A stretch of DNA of 64,000 bases from Pedobacter sp. HDW13. Its GTDB lineage: Bacteria > Bacteroidota > Bacteroidia > Sphingobacteriales > Sphingobacteriaceae. Under the pieces are notes generated by a model. The model was not told the origin of the DNA. It did not search any database and saw only the letters and a list, made by a program, of their open reading frames with translations. Below, piece after piece: positions 9,575 through 19,226 of the stretch. Each line of letters begins with the position of its first letter. Positions within the stretch are counted from its first letter, which is position 1. A program made the position numbers and the translations under genes. The stretch is from the NCBI RefSeq assembly GCF_011303555.1, contig NZ_CP049868.1, forward strand, positions 3,348,001 to 3,412,000. The letters run 5' to 3'.

Positions 9575-10912
9575 TTAAATCTCTTTAATCCGATACTCTT
9601 CTATTTTACGGTAAAGCGTAGTTAATCCGATACCGAGTAATCTCGAAGTTTCTGTTTTGTTGCCTTTGGTGTGGAGGAGGACTTTTTGGATATGCTGTTT
9701 TTCGATCTGCTGTAAATTGTATTCGTTTTCTATTGGCATGAACTCAAAAAATTCGGGAGGCAGAGCAGATGCACTTAAAGTATCGCCATCGGATAGAATC
9801 ACCAGACGTTCAATTACGTTTTTAAGTTCGCGTATATTTCCTTTCCAGCCGTGGTCGGTTAGTATGGACAGAATTTTATCGTCCATTTTAGGCACGGTCC
9901 GGTTTACCTTATCGGCAAATGCCTTGAGGTAGTGTTTAGCCAAAGCAGGGATATCCGTCTTACGTTCGCGCAAGGGCGGTAGTGTAAGCGTAAAAACTGA
10001 CAAACGGTAATAAAGGTCTGAACGGAACTTGCCTGTAGCGGCATCACCTTTTAAATCTTTATTGGTTGCAGCTAGAATCCTCACATTTACCTGTTGGGTA
10101 TGGGTATCGCCCACTTTAATGAAGGTTTGGCTCTCCAATACCCGCAATAGCTTGGCTTGCAGGTCGAGGTTCATTTCGCCGATTTCGTCTAATAGCAAAG
10201 TGCCGCCATTGGCCTCTTCCAATAAGCCCTTTTTATCTTTATTGGCACCTGTAAATGCGCCAGCTTTGTAGCCAAAAAGCTCGCTTTCCAGTAAATCGGG
10301 ACTAAAACCGCTGCAATTCAGTGCTACAAAAGGTTTTTCTGCCCTAGGACTCGCATAGTGGATCGATTGCGCAAAAACCTCTTTTCCTGTACCTGTTTCA
10401 CCTAAAAGTAAAACCGTAGTATCGGTTACGCTTACTTTTCTGGCCAGATCAATGGCCTCTTTTAAAGCTTTAGATTGGCCGATAATGGTTTCGAAACTAT
10501 GCTTTTGTGCAATTTTATTTTCAAGCTCTGCCACACGACGTTGAAGATTGGATTTATCCATTGCACGGTATAAAAGCGGAATAATTTTATCGTTGTCGTC
10601 GCCTTTAACCAGGTAATCGAAGGCCCCGTTTTTAATGGCCAGTACGCCATCGGCAATGGTGCCATAAGCGGTCAAGTTAATAATTTCGACAAAAGGTTTA
10701 ATGGCTTTGATATCTTTAACCAGGGCAACTCCGTTTACATCGGACAGCTTTACGTCACTGATGACAATGCTTACGTCGTTATTTTTTAAAAGTTTAAGTC
10801 CTTCTTTTCCGGTATTGGCTTGAAGGGTTTTAAAGCCCTCCAACTCTATAATCCTGGAAAGTAAACTGCAGATTTTCTTTTCATCATCGATGATGAGGAC
10901 CATCCCATTCAT
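9575..10912 (-). CDS. NtrC-family sigma-54-dependent response regulator
   Basis: 445 residues in three domains. A receiver domain (residues 1-120) has the acidic pair Asp9/Asp10, phospho-acceptor Asp53, Thr81 and Lys103; Lys103 is followed by Gly where most receivers have Pro. An AAA+ domain follows with Walker A GETGTGKE (171-178), the sigma-54-contacting GAFTGA loop (218-223) and Walker B LLLDEIGEM (239-247). The C-terminus has a Fis-type helix-turn-helix (KTETSRLLGIGLTTLYRKI). It should activate sigma-54 promoters by ATP hydrolysis after phosphorylation. No histidine kinase is adjacent, so it is an orphan regulator here. The targets are not evident; no -24/-12 (GG-N10-GC) promoter was searched for exhaustively. 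Confidence 0.95.
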   Translation of the reverse strand: MNGMVLIIDDEKKICSLLSRIIELEGFKTLQANTGKEGLKLLKNNDVSIVISDVKLSDVNGVALVKDIKAIKPFVEIINLTAYGTIADGVLAIKNGAFDYLVKGDDNDKIIPLLYRAMDKSNLQRRVAELENKIAQKHSFETIIGQSKALKEAIDLARKVSVTDTTVLLLGETGTGKEVFAQSIHYASPRAEKPFVALNCSGFSPDLLESELFGYKAGAFTGANKDKKGLLEEANGGTLLLDEIGEMNLDLQAKLLRVLESQTFIKVGDTHTQQVNVRILAATNKDLKGDAATGKFRSDLYYRLSVFTLTLPPLRERKTDIPALAKHYLKAFADKVNRTVPKMDDKILSILTDHGWKGNIRELKNVIERLVILSDGDTLSASALPPEFFEFMPIENEYNLQQIEKQHIQKVLLHTKGNKTETSRLLGIGLTTLYRKIEEYRIKEI

Positions 10913-11197
10913 AGGTTAAATTTATGCTGCAATATTAACAATAAATATACCGAATTATTAACGATTGTGATAATTGTGGCCTTTGGATTTAGTTGGCGAC
11001 TGCATCAATTAATTATGGCTAGTCTAAAAGGTTTTCAATATGGTAAAAAGCCTTTCAAAATGGCAGGGTTTTGCTGGTGCTCGCCGGGATAGTTGTTTAT
11101 TTTTTTTGAATTTTTATGTTGATAATCAGTGTTTTATTGTCTTGTTTCTGTCCTAGGTATTGCTTTTGATGACTGGCAAGTATGAAATTTTATTAAA

Positions 11198-11809
11198 ATG
11201 AACAATTCAATAATTTTTGTCAGGGTTGCAACCAAAGCGGATGCAAAATATGCAGATGAAATTGTAGCTGAAACACAAAGCTCAGCATTGTTAAGAGGTT
11301 CGGGCATTTCGAAAAGAACACCAGCCTCAATTGTCGAAAAGATGATTGCCGGCAAAGCGGTAATTGCAGTAACTGCCGGTGGCGAATGGGCTGGTTTTTC
11401 CTATTTCGAAAGCTGGCAAAATAATGCTTTTATCTCCAATTCAGGATTAATTGTTGCGCCAAAATTTAGAAAATCTGGTGTTGCCAAAAGTATTAAGAAC
11501 CGGATTTTCAGCCTATCACGCCGTTTGTATCCCAATGCGAAAATATTCAGCATAACCTCTGGTGCAGCCATTATGAAAATGAACACTCAACTGGGCTTCG
11601 AGCCTGTAACCTTTGCACAAATTACCCAGGATACGGCATTTTGGGAAAGCTGTAAAAGCTGTGTAAACTACTCCATCCTGGAAAGTAAAAATAAAAGTAA
11701 TTGCTTGTGCACGGCCATGTTGTTCAGTCCCGAACATATCGATCAAATTATCGCCAGCGCCGAAAATACACTCCAATTGCAACAAAACCTAAACCTTAAA
11801 AGCATTTAA
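11198..11809 (+). CDS. GNAT acetyltransferase, N-acetylglutamate-synthase-like (Bacteroidota arg-operon type)
   Basis: 203 residues. The GNAT fold is shown by GLIVAPKFRKSGVAKSIKNRI, whose RKSGVA loop corresponds to the acetyl-CoA pyrophosphate-binding Q/R-x-x-G-x-G/A motif. The C-terminus has a Cys-rich segment (CKSCVNY ... NCLCTAMLF) that I associate with the GNAT encoded in Bacteroidota arginine operons, which supplies N-acyl-glutamate. Seven bases downstream begins an ArgE-like deacylase, which supports an arginine-pathway role. The usual intervening arg genes are missing. The start at 11198 is preceded by an AT-rich dyad-like stretch and a four-codon frame (ATG at 11182, stop at 11194). 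The function is inferred; a generic GNAT is the alternative. Confidence 0.75.
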   Translation: MNNSIIFVRVATKADAKYADEIVAETQSSALLRGSGISKRTPASIVEKMIAGKAVIAVTAGGEWAGFSYFESWQNNAFISNSGLIVAPKFRKSGVAKSIKNRIFSLSRRLYPNAKIFSITSGAAIMKMNTQLGFEPVTFAQITQDTAFWESCKSCVNYSILESKNKSNCLCTAMLFSPEHIDQIIASAENTLQLQQNLNLKSI

Positions 11810-11816
11810 TTACATC

Positions 11817-12920
11817 ATGAATATCGCAGAAAAACCACTGACCAGTCATCCCGATTTAAACCAATTATACAATGAAGCCTTAGCTCTTTTATCCGCTTTA
11901 GTTGCCATACCATCTTTTAGCGGTTCAGAGCAAGGAACGGCCAGCGAAATAGAATCGCATCTGGCCAAACATGGTATCAACACCATTCGTAAAAACAATA
12001 ATGTATGGTGCTACAACAAATATTTCGACAGTGCAAAACCGACCATTCTGCTCAACTCGCACCACGATACGGTAAAGCCCAACGAGCAATATAGCTTAGA
12101 TCCTTTCAGTGCACTGATATACGATGAAAAAATTCACGGTTTGGGCAGTAACGATGCGGGGGCTTCGCTGGTATCGCTCATTTCGACCTTTATCTACTTT
12201 TACGAATCGAAAGACCTGCCTTTCAATTTATGCCTGGCAGCCACCGGAGAAGAAGAAACTTCAGGTTTGAATGGTATCAGGAGCATTTTAGACGATCTTA
12301 AACCCATTTCTTTTGCCATAGTTGGCGAGCCAACCGGTATGCACATGGCCATTGCCGAAAAAGGTTCGATGGTGATTGATTGTGTAGCCAAAGGACGCTC
12401 GGGCCACGCCGCGCGCGAGGAAGGGGATAATGCCATCTACAAGGCCATTAAGGATATCGAATGGTTTTCGCATTTTCAGTTTCCGATTGAGGATCATTTG
12501 CCTGCCCCGGTAAAAATGACTGTTACACAAATCAATGCGGGTTTGCAGCATAATATTGTGCCTGGCGAATGCCATTTTACGGTCGATATCCGTTTCGATC
12601 ACAATTATACCCCGCGTGAGATCCTGAATGTAATTATCAACCACACGCTATGCAGTTTCAACGTGCGTCCAAATGTGCTCAATCCATCCAACATCGATGT
12701 GCTGCATCCTCTTGTTGTTGCCGGATTGGCTCTGGGCAGAAAAACCTATGTTTCGCCTACCAGTTCCGATCAGGGCTGGTTGAGTATGCCATCGGTAAAA
12801 ATGGGGCCGGGCGAATCGGCCAGATCGCATACGGCCGATGAGTTTGTGCTGATTGAAGAAATTGAAGAAGGGATAACCCTCTATATCCATTTGCTCGAAT
12901 CTGTTTTTAAAAGGGCATAA
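11817..12920 (+). CDS. M20-family metallo-deacylase, ArgE-like (N-acetylornithine deacetylase type)
   Basis: 367 residues, usual for ArgE/DapE-type enzymes. M20 zinc motifs are present: HHD at residues 82-84 (ILLNSHHDTVKPN), LGSNDAGASL with the bridging Asp, and ATGEEETSG with the catalytic Glu pair. A dimerisation domain follows (GRSGHAAREEGDNAIY) and the final zinc ligand region is GPGESARSHTADEF. Such enzymes remove an acetyl (or succinyl) group from N-acylated ornithine in arginine synthesis. The gene follows the GNAT gene by 7 bases and so is translated from the same mRNA. Related M20 peptidases or DapE cannot be excluded by motifs alone, but the neighbour favours ArgE. Confidence 0.85.
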   Translation: MNIAEKPLTSHPDLNQLYNEALALLSALVAIPSFSGSEQGTASEIESHLAKHGINTIRKNNNVWCYNKYFDSAKPTILLNSHHDTVKPNEQYSLDPFSALIYDEKIHGLGSNDAGASLVSLISTFIYFYESKDLPFNLCLAATGEEETSGLNGIRSILDDLKPISFAIVGEPTGMHMAIAEKGSMVIDCVAKGRSGHAAREEGDNAIYKAIKDIEWFSHFQFPIEDHLPAPVKMTVTQINAGLQHNIVPGECHFTVDIRFDHNYTPREILNVIINHTLCSFNVRPNVLNPSNIDVLHPLVVAGLALGRKTYVSPTSSDQGWLSMPSVKMGPGESARSHTADEFVLIEEIEEGITLYIHLLESVFKRA

Positions 12921-13013
12921 ATCGGAGAAGCGCCATTTTTTGTACCTTTTTCGTTTCCGAAGCACTAAAGTAAAAGCTTTTTGAGCATATTTGAGTTTCG
13001 CAAAACAAATAAT

Positions 13014-15482
13014 ATGTTCAAAAGACTAACTGCCATATTCACCCTATGCTTACCGGTAATGTTCTGTGCCGCCCAACAAGTGCGCCCGGCAAAATCGGCC
13101 GAGATTTACCGTGAACTGAAAACCTTAAAGCATTTACCAAAGGTTTTATACTTAGCTGCCCACCCCGATGATGAAAATACAGGCTTACTATCATGGTTAA
13201 TTAACGAACAAAATGTAGAAACAGCTTATTTATCGCTTACCCGCGGTGATGGTGGACAAAATCTTTTGGGTACTGAGCAAGGCGCTGCTTTGGGCTTGAT
13301 TAGAACACACGAGCTTTTAGAAGCACGGAAATTGGATGGTGCCCAGCAGTTTTTTACCCGCGCCATTGATTTTGGTTTCTCTAAAAATACAAACGATACT
13401 TTTAAACAATGGGATGCCGATAGCATTACTGCCGATGTGGTTTGGGTAATCCGGAAATTCAGGCCGGATGTGATTATCTGCCGTTTTCCGCCTACTGCTG
13501 CGGCAGGGCATGGACAACATGCAGCTTCGGCTGTAGTGGCCGAAAAGGCATTTAAGGCCGCTGCCGATAAAAATATGTTCCCAAATCAACTGAAATACGT
13601 TTCGGTTTGGCAGCCCAAAAGGTTACTTTGGAATACTTTTAGGTTTGGTTCGGTAAATACCACAGCCGAAAATCAGTTGAAGCTAACTGTTGGTCAGTAC
13701 GATGCGCAACTGGGTATGGGCTACGGAGAACTGGCCGGATTGAGCAGAAGTTTGCACAAAAGTCAGGGTGCCGGTACGCAGTCGGTTGCCGGTGTACGTT
13801 CTGAATATTTTACGCATGTAGCAGGTGAGCCCGTTAAAAGAACACTTTTTGATGGTTTAAGCATGAACTGGTCGGACAAAGGTGTGGGCGATATTGATGA
13901 ATTGATTGATATTATCCTATTATCTTTCAACTATAACCAGCCCGATAAAAGTTTGCACGGACTGCTGATGCTACGCAAAAAAGTAGCCGAATTGTCTGAT
14001 GCAGATTTGCGCAAAGATAAACTTGCGGCCATTGATCATATTATTTTAAGCTGTGTAGGTTTTATGGGCGAAGTGGTGACCAATCAGCCCGAAGCCATTG
14101 CGGGTAACAGCTATAATTTCCGTTTAAACTTAATTTCGAGATCTGCAACTCCGGTAACTTTAGAAAGTGTGAACTGGTTAAATCAAACCGATAACCTCAA
14201 TAGAAAACTATCAGGTGATTCGTTGATTACCATCGAACGTAAAATCCAGATTCCTGCTGATGCCTTGCCTACAGAACCCTACTGGCTGGCCAAACCTGCA
14301 AAAGATGCCGCAACTTTTAGCGTAGCAAACGATACCTTAATTGGTTTGCCTGAAGTGCAGTCGCCTGTTAATGTATTGCTTTCGCTAAAAATTGAATCCG
14401 AGAAATTTGATGTGCAGCTTCCCTTATCTTTCAAAAAACTAGATCCGGTTAAAGGCGATGTAGTTGAGGGGCTTCGCATTATCCCGGCGCTAGATTTGAA
14501 TTTTACCGAACCGGTTTACTTTGCCAAAGAGAAAGAAGGTTTAAATGTTACCTTACGTTTAAGGGCCAATAAGAATATCAATTACGGTAAAATCAGTTTC
14601 AAAATTGGCAACCAGATTGTTAAAACTTTTGGGGGCGTTAATCTGGCCGAAAACACCATCAATACCCGAAATTTTTTAATCCCCGCTGAAGATTTGGCAA
14701 AAATTAAGTCAAGTCAGAACAAGCTTGAAGCTGTTTTTTCTTCAGAGAGTGCCGAATATACCAAAGGACAGGTCATGATTCAATATCCTCACCTTCCAAC
14801 TTTACAGTATTTTGTACCTGCCACAACCTGGTTAATAAAAGGTGATGTAAAAGTATTGGCTAAAAAAATAGGCTATATTGAAGGAGCTGGAGATTTAATC
14901 CCCGAGTTTTTAAGACAGGCAGGCTTGCAGGTTGATGTATTAACGGAAGCAGATATCCTGAATGCGACAAAACTGGCTACATACGATGCAGTGGTAACCG
15001 GTGTGCGTGTAATTAATACGGAGAAGCGGATTAAAAACTGGCAAACGGCATTGCGGAGTTACGTAGAAAACGGTGGTACCATCGTAATGCAGTACAATAC
15101 TACACAGGATATGGCACTGCAGGATTTCGGCATTTATCCTTTGAGCATTAGTGGTAAGCGGGTAACTGAAGAAAATGCTGAAGTGAAAATCTTAAAGCCA
15201 GACCATAAGTTGTTGAATTATCCCAATAAAATAACTGCTGAAGATTTTAAAGGCTGGGTGCAGGAACGCGGAGCTTATTTTCCTGATAAGTGGGATGATA
15301 AGTACGAAACGCTTTTCGAAATGCACGATACTGATGAAGAACCATTGCAGGGATCTACCCTGTATGCCAAATATGGTAAAGGAAATTTTATTTATAGTCC
15401 GCTGGCGTTCTTCAGACAATTGCCAGCCGGAAATGTGGGAGCTGCCAGGTTATTTTTTAACTTTTTATCAGCTGGTAAATAA
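13014..15482 (+). CDS. PIG-L (LmbE-like) family deacetylase, exported, with C-terminal extension
   Basis: 822 residues from the ATG at 13014; an upstream in-frame TTG at 12981 would add 11 residues ahead of a clean signal peptide (FCAAQQ), so 13014 is preferred. Residues about 45-300 are the PIG-L domain with the zinc motif AAHPDDE and RTHELLEARKLDGA. PIG-L enzymes remove N-acetyl groups from GlcNAc conjugates. The remaining 500 residues carry beta-sandwich-like segments and a C-terminal Rossmann-like part (LRQAGLQVDVLTEADI ... YDAVVTGVRV) resembling a glutamine-amidotransferase/ThuA-like fold. Its stop overlaps the next small gene by one base, followed by a sodium:solute symporter, which suggests deacetylation of an amino-sugar compound and uptake of the product (inference). 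Confidence 0.88.
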   Translation: MFKRLTAIFTLCLPVMFCAAQQVRPAKSAEIYRELKTLKHLPKVLYLAAHPDDENTGLLSWLINEQNVETAYLSLTRGDGGQNLLGTEQGAALGLIRTHELLEARKLDGAQQFFTRAIDFGFSKNTNDTFKQWDADSITADVVWVIRKFRPDVIICRFPPTAAAGHGQHAASAVVAEKAFKAAADKNMFPNQLKYVSVWQPKRLLWNTFRFGSVNTTAENQLKLTVGQYDAQLGMGYGELAGLSRSLHKSQGAGTQSVAGVRSEYFTHVAGEPVKRTLFDGLSMNWSDKGVGDIDELIDIILLSFNYNQPDKSLHGLLMLRKKVAELSDADLRKDKLAAIDHIILSCVGFMGEVVTNQPEAIAGNSYNFRLNLISRSATPVTLESVNWLNQTDNLNRKLSGDSLITIERKIQIPADALPTEPYWLAKPAKDAATFSVANDTLIGLPEVQSPVNVLLSLKIESEKFDVQLPLSFKKLDPVKGDVVEGLRIIPALDLNFTEPVYFAKEKEGLNVTLRLRANKNINYGKISFKIGNQIVKTFGGVNLAENTINTRNFLIPAEDLAKIKSSQNKLEAVFSSESAEYTKGQVMIQYPHLPTLQYFVPATTWLIKGDVKVLAKKIGYIEGAGDLIPEFLRQAGLQVDVLTEADILNATKLATYDAVVTGVRVINTEKRIKNWQTALRSYVENGGTIVMQYNTTQDMALQDFGIYPLSISGKRVTEENAEVKILKPDHKLLNYPNKITAEDFKGWVQERGAYFPDKWDDKYETLFEMHDTDEEPLQGSTLYAKYGKGNFIYSPLAFFRQLPAGNVGAARLFFNFLSAGK

Positions 15483-15586
15483 TGAAAAACCAATTAAAAA
15501 ACTGGAACACCTGGTATATCCTTTTAGCGCTTGCGCTGGTGTTTCAGATTGTATTTTATTACCTGTTTACTAAATTCTGGGCATGA
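15482..15586 (+). CDS. 34-residue single-span membrane peptide translationally coupled to the symporter
   Basis: ATG at 15482 shares its A with the TAA stop of the PIG-L gene, and its TGA (15584-15586) overlaps the ATG of the symporter gene (15583) as ATGA. The product is about 34 residues: a short polar N-terminus (MKNQLKNWNTW), one hydrophobic helix (YILLALALVFQIVFYYLF) and a short TKFWA tail. Both overlaps imply translational coupling, and a single-span peptide just before a sodium:solute symporter suggests a small accessory subunit or stabiliser. Larger DUF4212-type small subunits are known for other symporters of this superfamily, but this is much shorter and I do not recognise the family. 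Confidence 0.7.
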   Translation: MKNQLKNWNTWYILLALALVFQIVFYYLFTKFWA

Positions 15587-17276
15587 GCAATATCGATTGG
15601 GCAGTATTGATATTTACGCTTTTTGCTGTAGTGGCCTATGGTGTTTTTATTGGCCGTGGACAAAAAAGTAATGCTTCTTATTTAAAAGCCGATAATAAAA
15701 TACCCTGGTACATTGTGCTATTGGGGATTATGGCTACGCAAGCCAGCGCCATTACCTTTTTGTCGGCTCCCGGGCAGGCCTATACTGATGGGATGCGCTT
15801 TGTTCAATATTATTTTGGTTTGCCTTTGGCCATGATTGTAATCTGCATTACTTTCATTCCCATTTTTCAAAAACTGAATGTTTATACGGCGTACGAATAT
15901 TTAGAAAACCGTTTCGATAAGAAGACACGCGTGCTCACTTCGCTTCTGTTTTTGTTTTCAAGGGGGCTATCAACTGGGATCAGTATTTATGCGCCCAGTA
16001 TTATTTTATCGAGTGTTTTAAACTGGAATATTTATTTAACCAACATTCTTACCGGTGGTATTTTGTTGATTTATACTTATGTAGGGGGGCTAAAGCCATA
16101 GCGCATACGCAGAAACTGCAGTTTTTAATTATTTTGGGTACTATGGCTTTTGCCGGCTATCTGTTAATTCAGCACATGCCCGATGGAATCGGTTTTAAAG
16201 ATGCACTTTACCTGGCCGGTAAATCGGGTAAATTGAATGTAATCACTACAGAATTCGATTGGAAAGATAAATACAATATCTGGAGCGGACTGATTGGGGG
16301 ATTTTTTCTGGCACTTTCTTATTTTGGCACCGATCAAAGTCAGGTGGGGAGGTACATTACGGCAAAAGATAATACCAATGCCAAAATGGGATTGCTGTTA
16401 AACGGACTGGTTAAAATACCTATGCAGTTTGCTATCCTGCTAATTGGGGCTTTATTGTTTGCTTTCTTTTCTTTAAAACCAGCGCCCATTTATTTTAACG
16501 AACGTTCGTATCAATATTTAAAGGAAAAAGAACCACAGCAAGCTGCTGCTTTTGAAAAAGAACACAACGCATTACAAAAACAATTTACGCAACAATCGCA
16601 CCAAATACTGGCAGAAAAAGAAAAGCAATCGCCATTATTAAGTGCTTCGATAGCCGATTTTAAATCTACGCAGAACAAAGTGAAAGACCTGCATGCAAGG
16701 GTAGAAGAGGCCATTAACCAATCGAACTATAATGCCGAGAAAACAGATACCAACTATATCTTTTTATATTTCGTGAAAAACACGCTGCCAGTAGGTATGG
16801 TGGGATTACTTTTTGCTGTAATATTTCTGGCCAGTTGGGGTTCGATCTCTGCCGCACTCAATTCGCTTGCGGCATGTTCGTTAAAGGATGTGCATCTTAT
16901 TTTTGGGGCAAAAGCACCGGATGATGAAACAGAACTCAAATACAGCCGGCTACACACGCTTGCCTGGGGAATTTTTTCGATCGCCGTAGCTATGTTTGCC
17001 ACGCAGATGGGGTCGCTTATTGAAGCGGTAAATGTTTTAGGCTCGCTTTTTTACGGACCAATATTGGGTATCTTTCTTGTCGCTTTTTACTTCAAAAAAA
17101 TTGATGGCCCTATAGTTTTTATTTCAGCGATACTCGCCGAAATTGTGGTGATTGCAGTATATAAATTTGATATTATTTCCTTTTTATGGCTTAACGTAAT
17201 CGGTGCTGCTGCAGTAATTGTGTTTTCGCTGCTGGGCTTGTTGTTTCACAAGCCGAGGGCGGTGGTGAGTGAATAG
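15583..17276 (+). pseudogene. Sodium:solute symporter (SSS family), frameshifted at a G6 run
   Basis: Two frames encode one protein: 15583-16101 (172 residues, early helices) and 16134-17276 (380 residues, the rest). The first ends in TYVGGLKP-stop just after GGGGGG at 16084-16089. Restoring a seventh G gives YVGGAKAIAHTQKLQFLIILG and a continuous 564-residue protein, normal for this family. Family features include MATQASAITFLSAPGQAYTDG near the start, SYFGTDQSQVGRYITAK in the middle, and SWGSISAALNSLAACSLKDV. It would import an organic solute (sugar, acid or amino-sugar derivative) with sodium. The lesion may be a homopolymer sequencing error, a slip-strand phase switch or a true mutation; the rest of the sequence shows no decay. 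Confidence 0.85.
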
Positions 17277-17699
17277 GAGAGGTTTCTACCTTGGTGATTG
17301 TCATCCTAAGCTTGTCGAAGGACTTGGCTAATTTTTGCTTAATCGAACTAACTTTCCGTAGAGTTCCGAAGGGTTCTACGAATTATGAATGGAAAAGAGT
17401 CTTCGACTCGTTCTTTGCCATTGAGTTTACAAACTCAATCTTATTTGCCAATCCGTAGAGACGCTACGTTTAACTCTACGAACAGGATATTATTTTAGCC
17501 GGTTATAGAACACCAGACGATATTAACATAGTTTGTTAGGCTGCGCGGAGTCGAAGACGATACAATTCAACTACGGTCATCAACTTATCAATTTTTAACC
17601 AATTGGCCTATCTTCACAAGCAATTTAGCGTTCACTCACTCAAAATTCAATATCTTTATTTTGTTGGCTAATCAGCCATTTTAAACAAAATCATTACCT
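17277..17699. repeat. Intergenic region filled with dispersed palindromic repeats
   Basis: No coding frame is credible. It contains several dyads: CGTAGAG/TCTACG near 17357-17380, ATTGAGTTT/AAACTCAAT at 17420-17439 and CGTAGAG/CTCTACG at 17454-17480. It also holds phrases such as CTTGTCGAAGGA and GGAGTCGAAGACGA that I know as common Bacteroidota intergenic repeats. The 17451-17490 unit recurs nearly unchanged at 23857-23893. Confidence 0.6.
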
Positions 17700-18323
17700 A
17701 TGAACGAAGCCTGGATAAACAGATGGGACGATAGATACCGTACCGAAGAGTTCGCTTATGGCGAACAGCCCAATAATTACCTTAAAGAACAATTAGAAAA
17801 ACTAAATAGTGGCACTATACTTTTTCCGGCTGAAGGCGAGGGCCGCAATGCCGTTTTTGCTGCAAAGCTCGGTTGGAAGGTTTCGTCCTTTGATATTAGT
17901 GCCGAAGGTAAAAACAAAGCCATTCAGCTTGCTGAAAGTAACCATGTGAGCATCGATTATCAGGTGGGTGAGTTGCAGCATCTGGATTACAAAGCAGAAC
18001 AATTTGATGCCATCGCATTAATTTATGCACATTTTCCGGCGGAGATTAAATCAGCTTATCACAAAACGTTAGATCGTTATTTACGTAAAGGTGGATTGAT
18101 TATTTTTGAAGCCTTTAGTAAAAATCACCTTGACTATCTTGCCCGTAACGAAAAAGTTGGTGGGCCAAAAGAACTCGATATGTTATTCTCTATCGAAGAA
18201 ATAAAATCAGATTTCACCAATTACGAAATTGTAGCGCTGGAAGAAAAAGAAATCGAGCTGAACGAAGGTGTGTTTCATAACGGGCTGGGATCAGTAATCA
18301 GGTTTGTGGGCCGGAAGAAATAG
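17700..18323 (+). CDS. Class I SAM-dependent methyltransferase (TehB/thiopurine-MT-like)
   Basis: 207 residues. It begins [24 protein letters not shown], the typical lead-in of small TehB-like methyltransferases. SAM-binding motif I is [19 protein letters not shown], with the acidic residue of motif II in SSFDIS. Motif IV is [12 protein letters not shown] and the last strands include [10 protein letters not shown]. The acceptor substrate cannot be read from sequence; relatives act on tellurite, thiols or small metabolites. It stands alone between two repeat-rich gaps, so neighbours give no hint. Confidence 0.88.
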   Translation: MNEAWINRWDDRYRTEEFAYGEQPNNYLKEQLEKLNSGTILFPAEGEGRNAVFAAKLGWKVSSFDISAEGKNKAIQLAESNHVSIDYQVGELQHLDYKAEQFDAIALIYAHFPAEIKSAYHKTLDRYLRKGGLIIFEAFSKNHLDYLARNEKVGGPKELDMLFSIEEIKSDFTNYEIVALEEKEIELNEGVFHNGLGSVIRFVGRKK

Positions 18324-18350
18324 AACAGTAGCTTTAATCGGAATGGTAGA

Positions 18351-18382
18351 TTGGTGTTGTTTCGGTCGGGTGAGGACACCAA
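18351..18382. repeat. Interspersed hairpin repeat
   Basis: TTGGTGT (18351-18357) pairs with ACACCAA (18376-18382) around a CGGTCGG core, followed by CCGATAGG. The same words (GGTCGG, CACC, CCGATA) recur in the hairpins at 23790-23850, so this is a member of a small dispersed family. Confidence 0.5.
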
Positions 18383-18531
18383 CCGATAGGAAAACTATAC
18401 AGACAGGATTTGTTCCTTAGGATACCTGTATCGTCATTCCGGTATCAATTTATTTAGTATTATTGTTTTATCGCGCTAAAGCCATAAATTCGTAAAATCA
18501 AAAGAACAGCAAAACAAATAAAAATAATACT

Positions 18532-19050
18532 ATGAAAACGATGATCAAATCAATCGCTATGTTATTTACAGCAATTACAATTTCTGTAAGTGCAATGGCA
18601 CAAGATGCGCAGCCTAAACCAAGTCCTGCAGCAACTGCAACAGGTAAAATTAAAAGTGCAACCATTACCATTAATTACAGCAGCCCTGCGGTTAAAGGCC
18701 GTAAAATTTGGGGTGGCTTGGAAGCATGGGATAAAGTTTGGCGTGCCGGAGCAAACGAAGCTACTACGTTCGAAACTGATAAAGACATTACCGTTGAAGG
18801 TAAAGCATTACCAGCTGGTAAATACAGTTTCTTCTTAATCCCGAAGGAAAGCGGAACCTGGACAGCTATTTTTAACAAAGAGCCTAAACAATGGGGTGCT
18901 TACAAATATGAAGAAGCTAAAGATGCTTTACGTGTTGATGTAAAAACAAAAGCTTTAAAAGCAACTCAAGAGCGTTTGGTTTATAAAATTGGCAAAAGCG
19001 GTTTCTCTTTAGATTGGGATAAGATTTCTGTTCCGGTTGCTGTGAAATAA
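18532..19050 (+). CDS. DUF2911 domain-containing exported protein
   Basis: 172 residues with a signal peptide ending AMAQ. The body matches the DUF2911 pattern: [43 protein letters not shown] and a C-terminal beta strand series ending WDKISVPV. The family is common in Bacteroidota and of unknown function; the fold is predicted to be a compact beta-rich periplasmic domain. It is a single-gene unit with its own terminator just downstream. Nothing in the neighbourhood points to a role. Confidence 0.92.
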   Translation: MKTMIKSIAMLFTAITISVSAMAQDAQPKPSPAATATGKIKSATITINYSSPAVKGRKIWGGLEAWDKVWRAGANEATTFETDKDITVEGKALPAGKYSFFLIPKESGTWTAIFNKEPKQWGAYKYEEAKDALRVDVKTKALKATQERLVYKIGKSGFSLDWDKISVPVAVK

Positions 19051-19072
19051 ATTTTAAAACACACACGATATT

Positions 19073-19103
19073 AAAGCCATTCCGATACCCGGAATGGCTT
19101 TTT
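19073..19103 (+). terminator. Rho-independent terminator after the DUF2911 gene
   Basis: AAAGCCATTCC (19073-19083) pairs with GGAATGGCTTT (19091-19101), a short loop lies between, and a T run follows. Confidence 0.9.
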
Positions 19104-19226
19104 GTTTTTAAGCGTTTACCGGGCTTACCAAACCGTAACCAGATACATTTTTGTAAAGAAGCTAAAACATAACCGCCACTTCATCTTAAAATGTTATTTT
19201 GGCGCAATTTATAAACCAAACCTCAA

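Noticed and set aside
11181..11198. ArgR-box-like AT-rich dyad just before the GNAT gene
   Set aside because: Only part of one half-site matches the TGAAT-type consensus and AT-rich sequence gives such matches by chance.
12981..13013. TTG start for the PIG-L deacetylase
   Set aside because: It would put 11 residues before a clean signal peptide beginning at the ATG at 13014.
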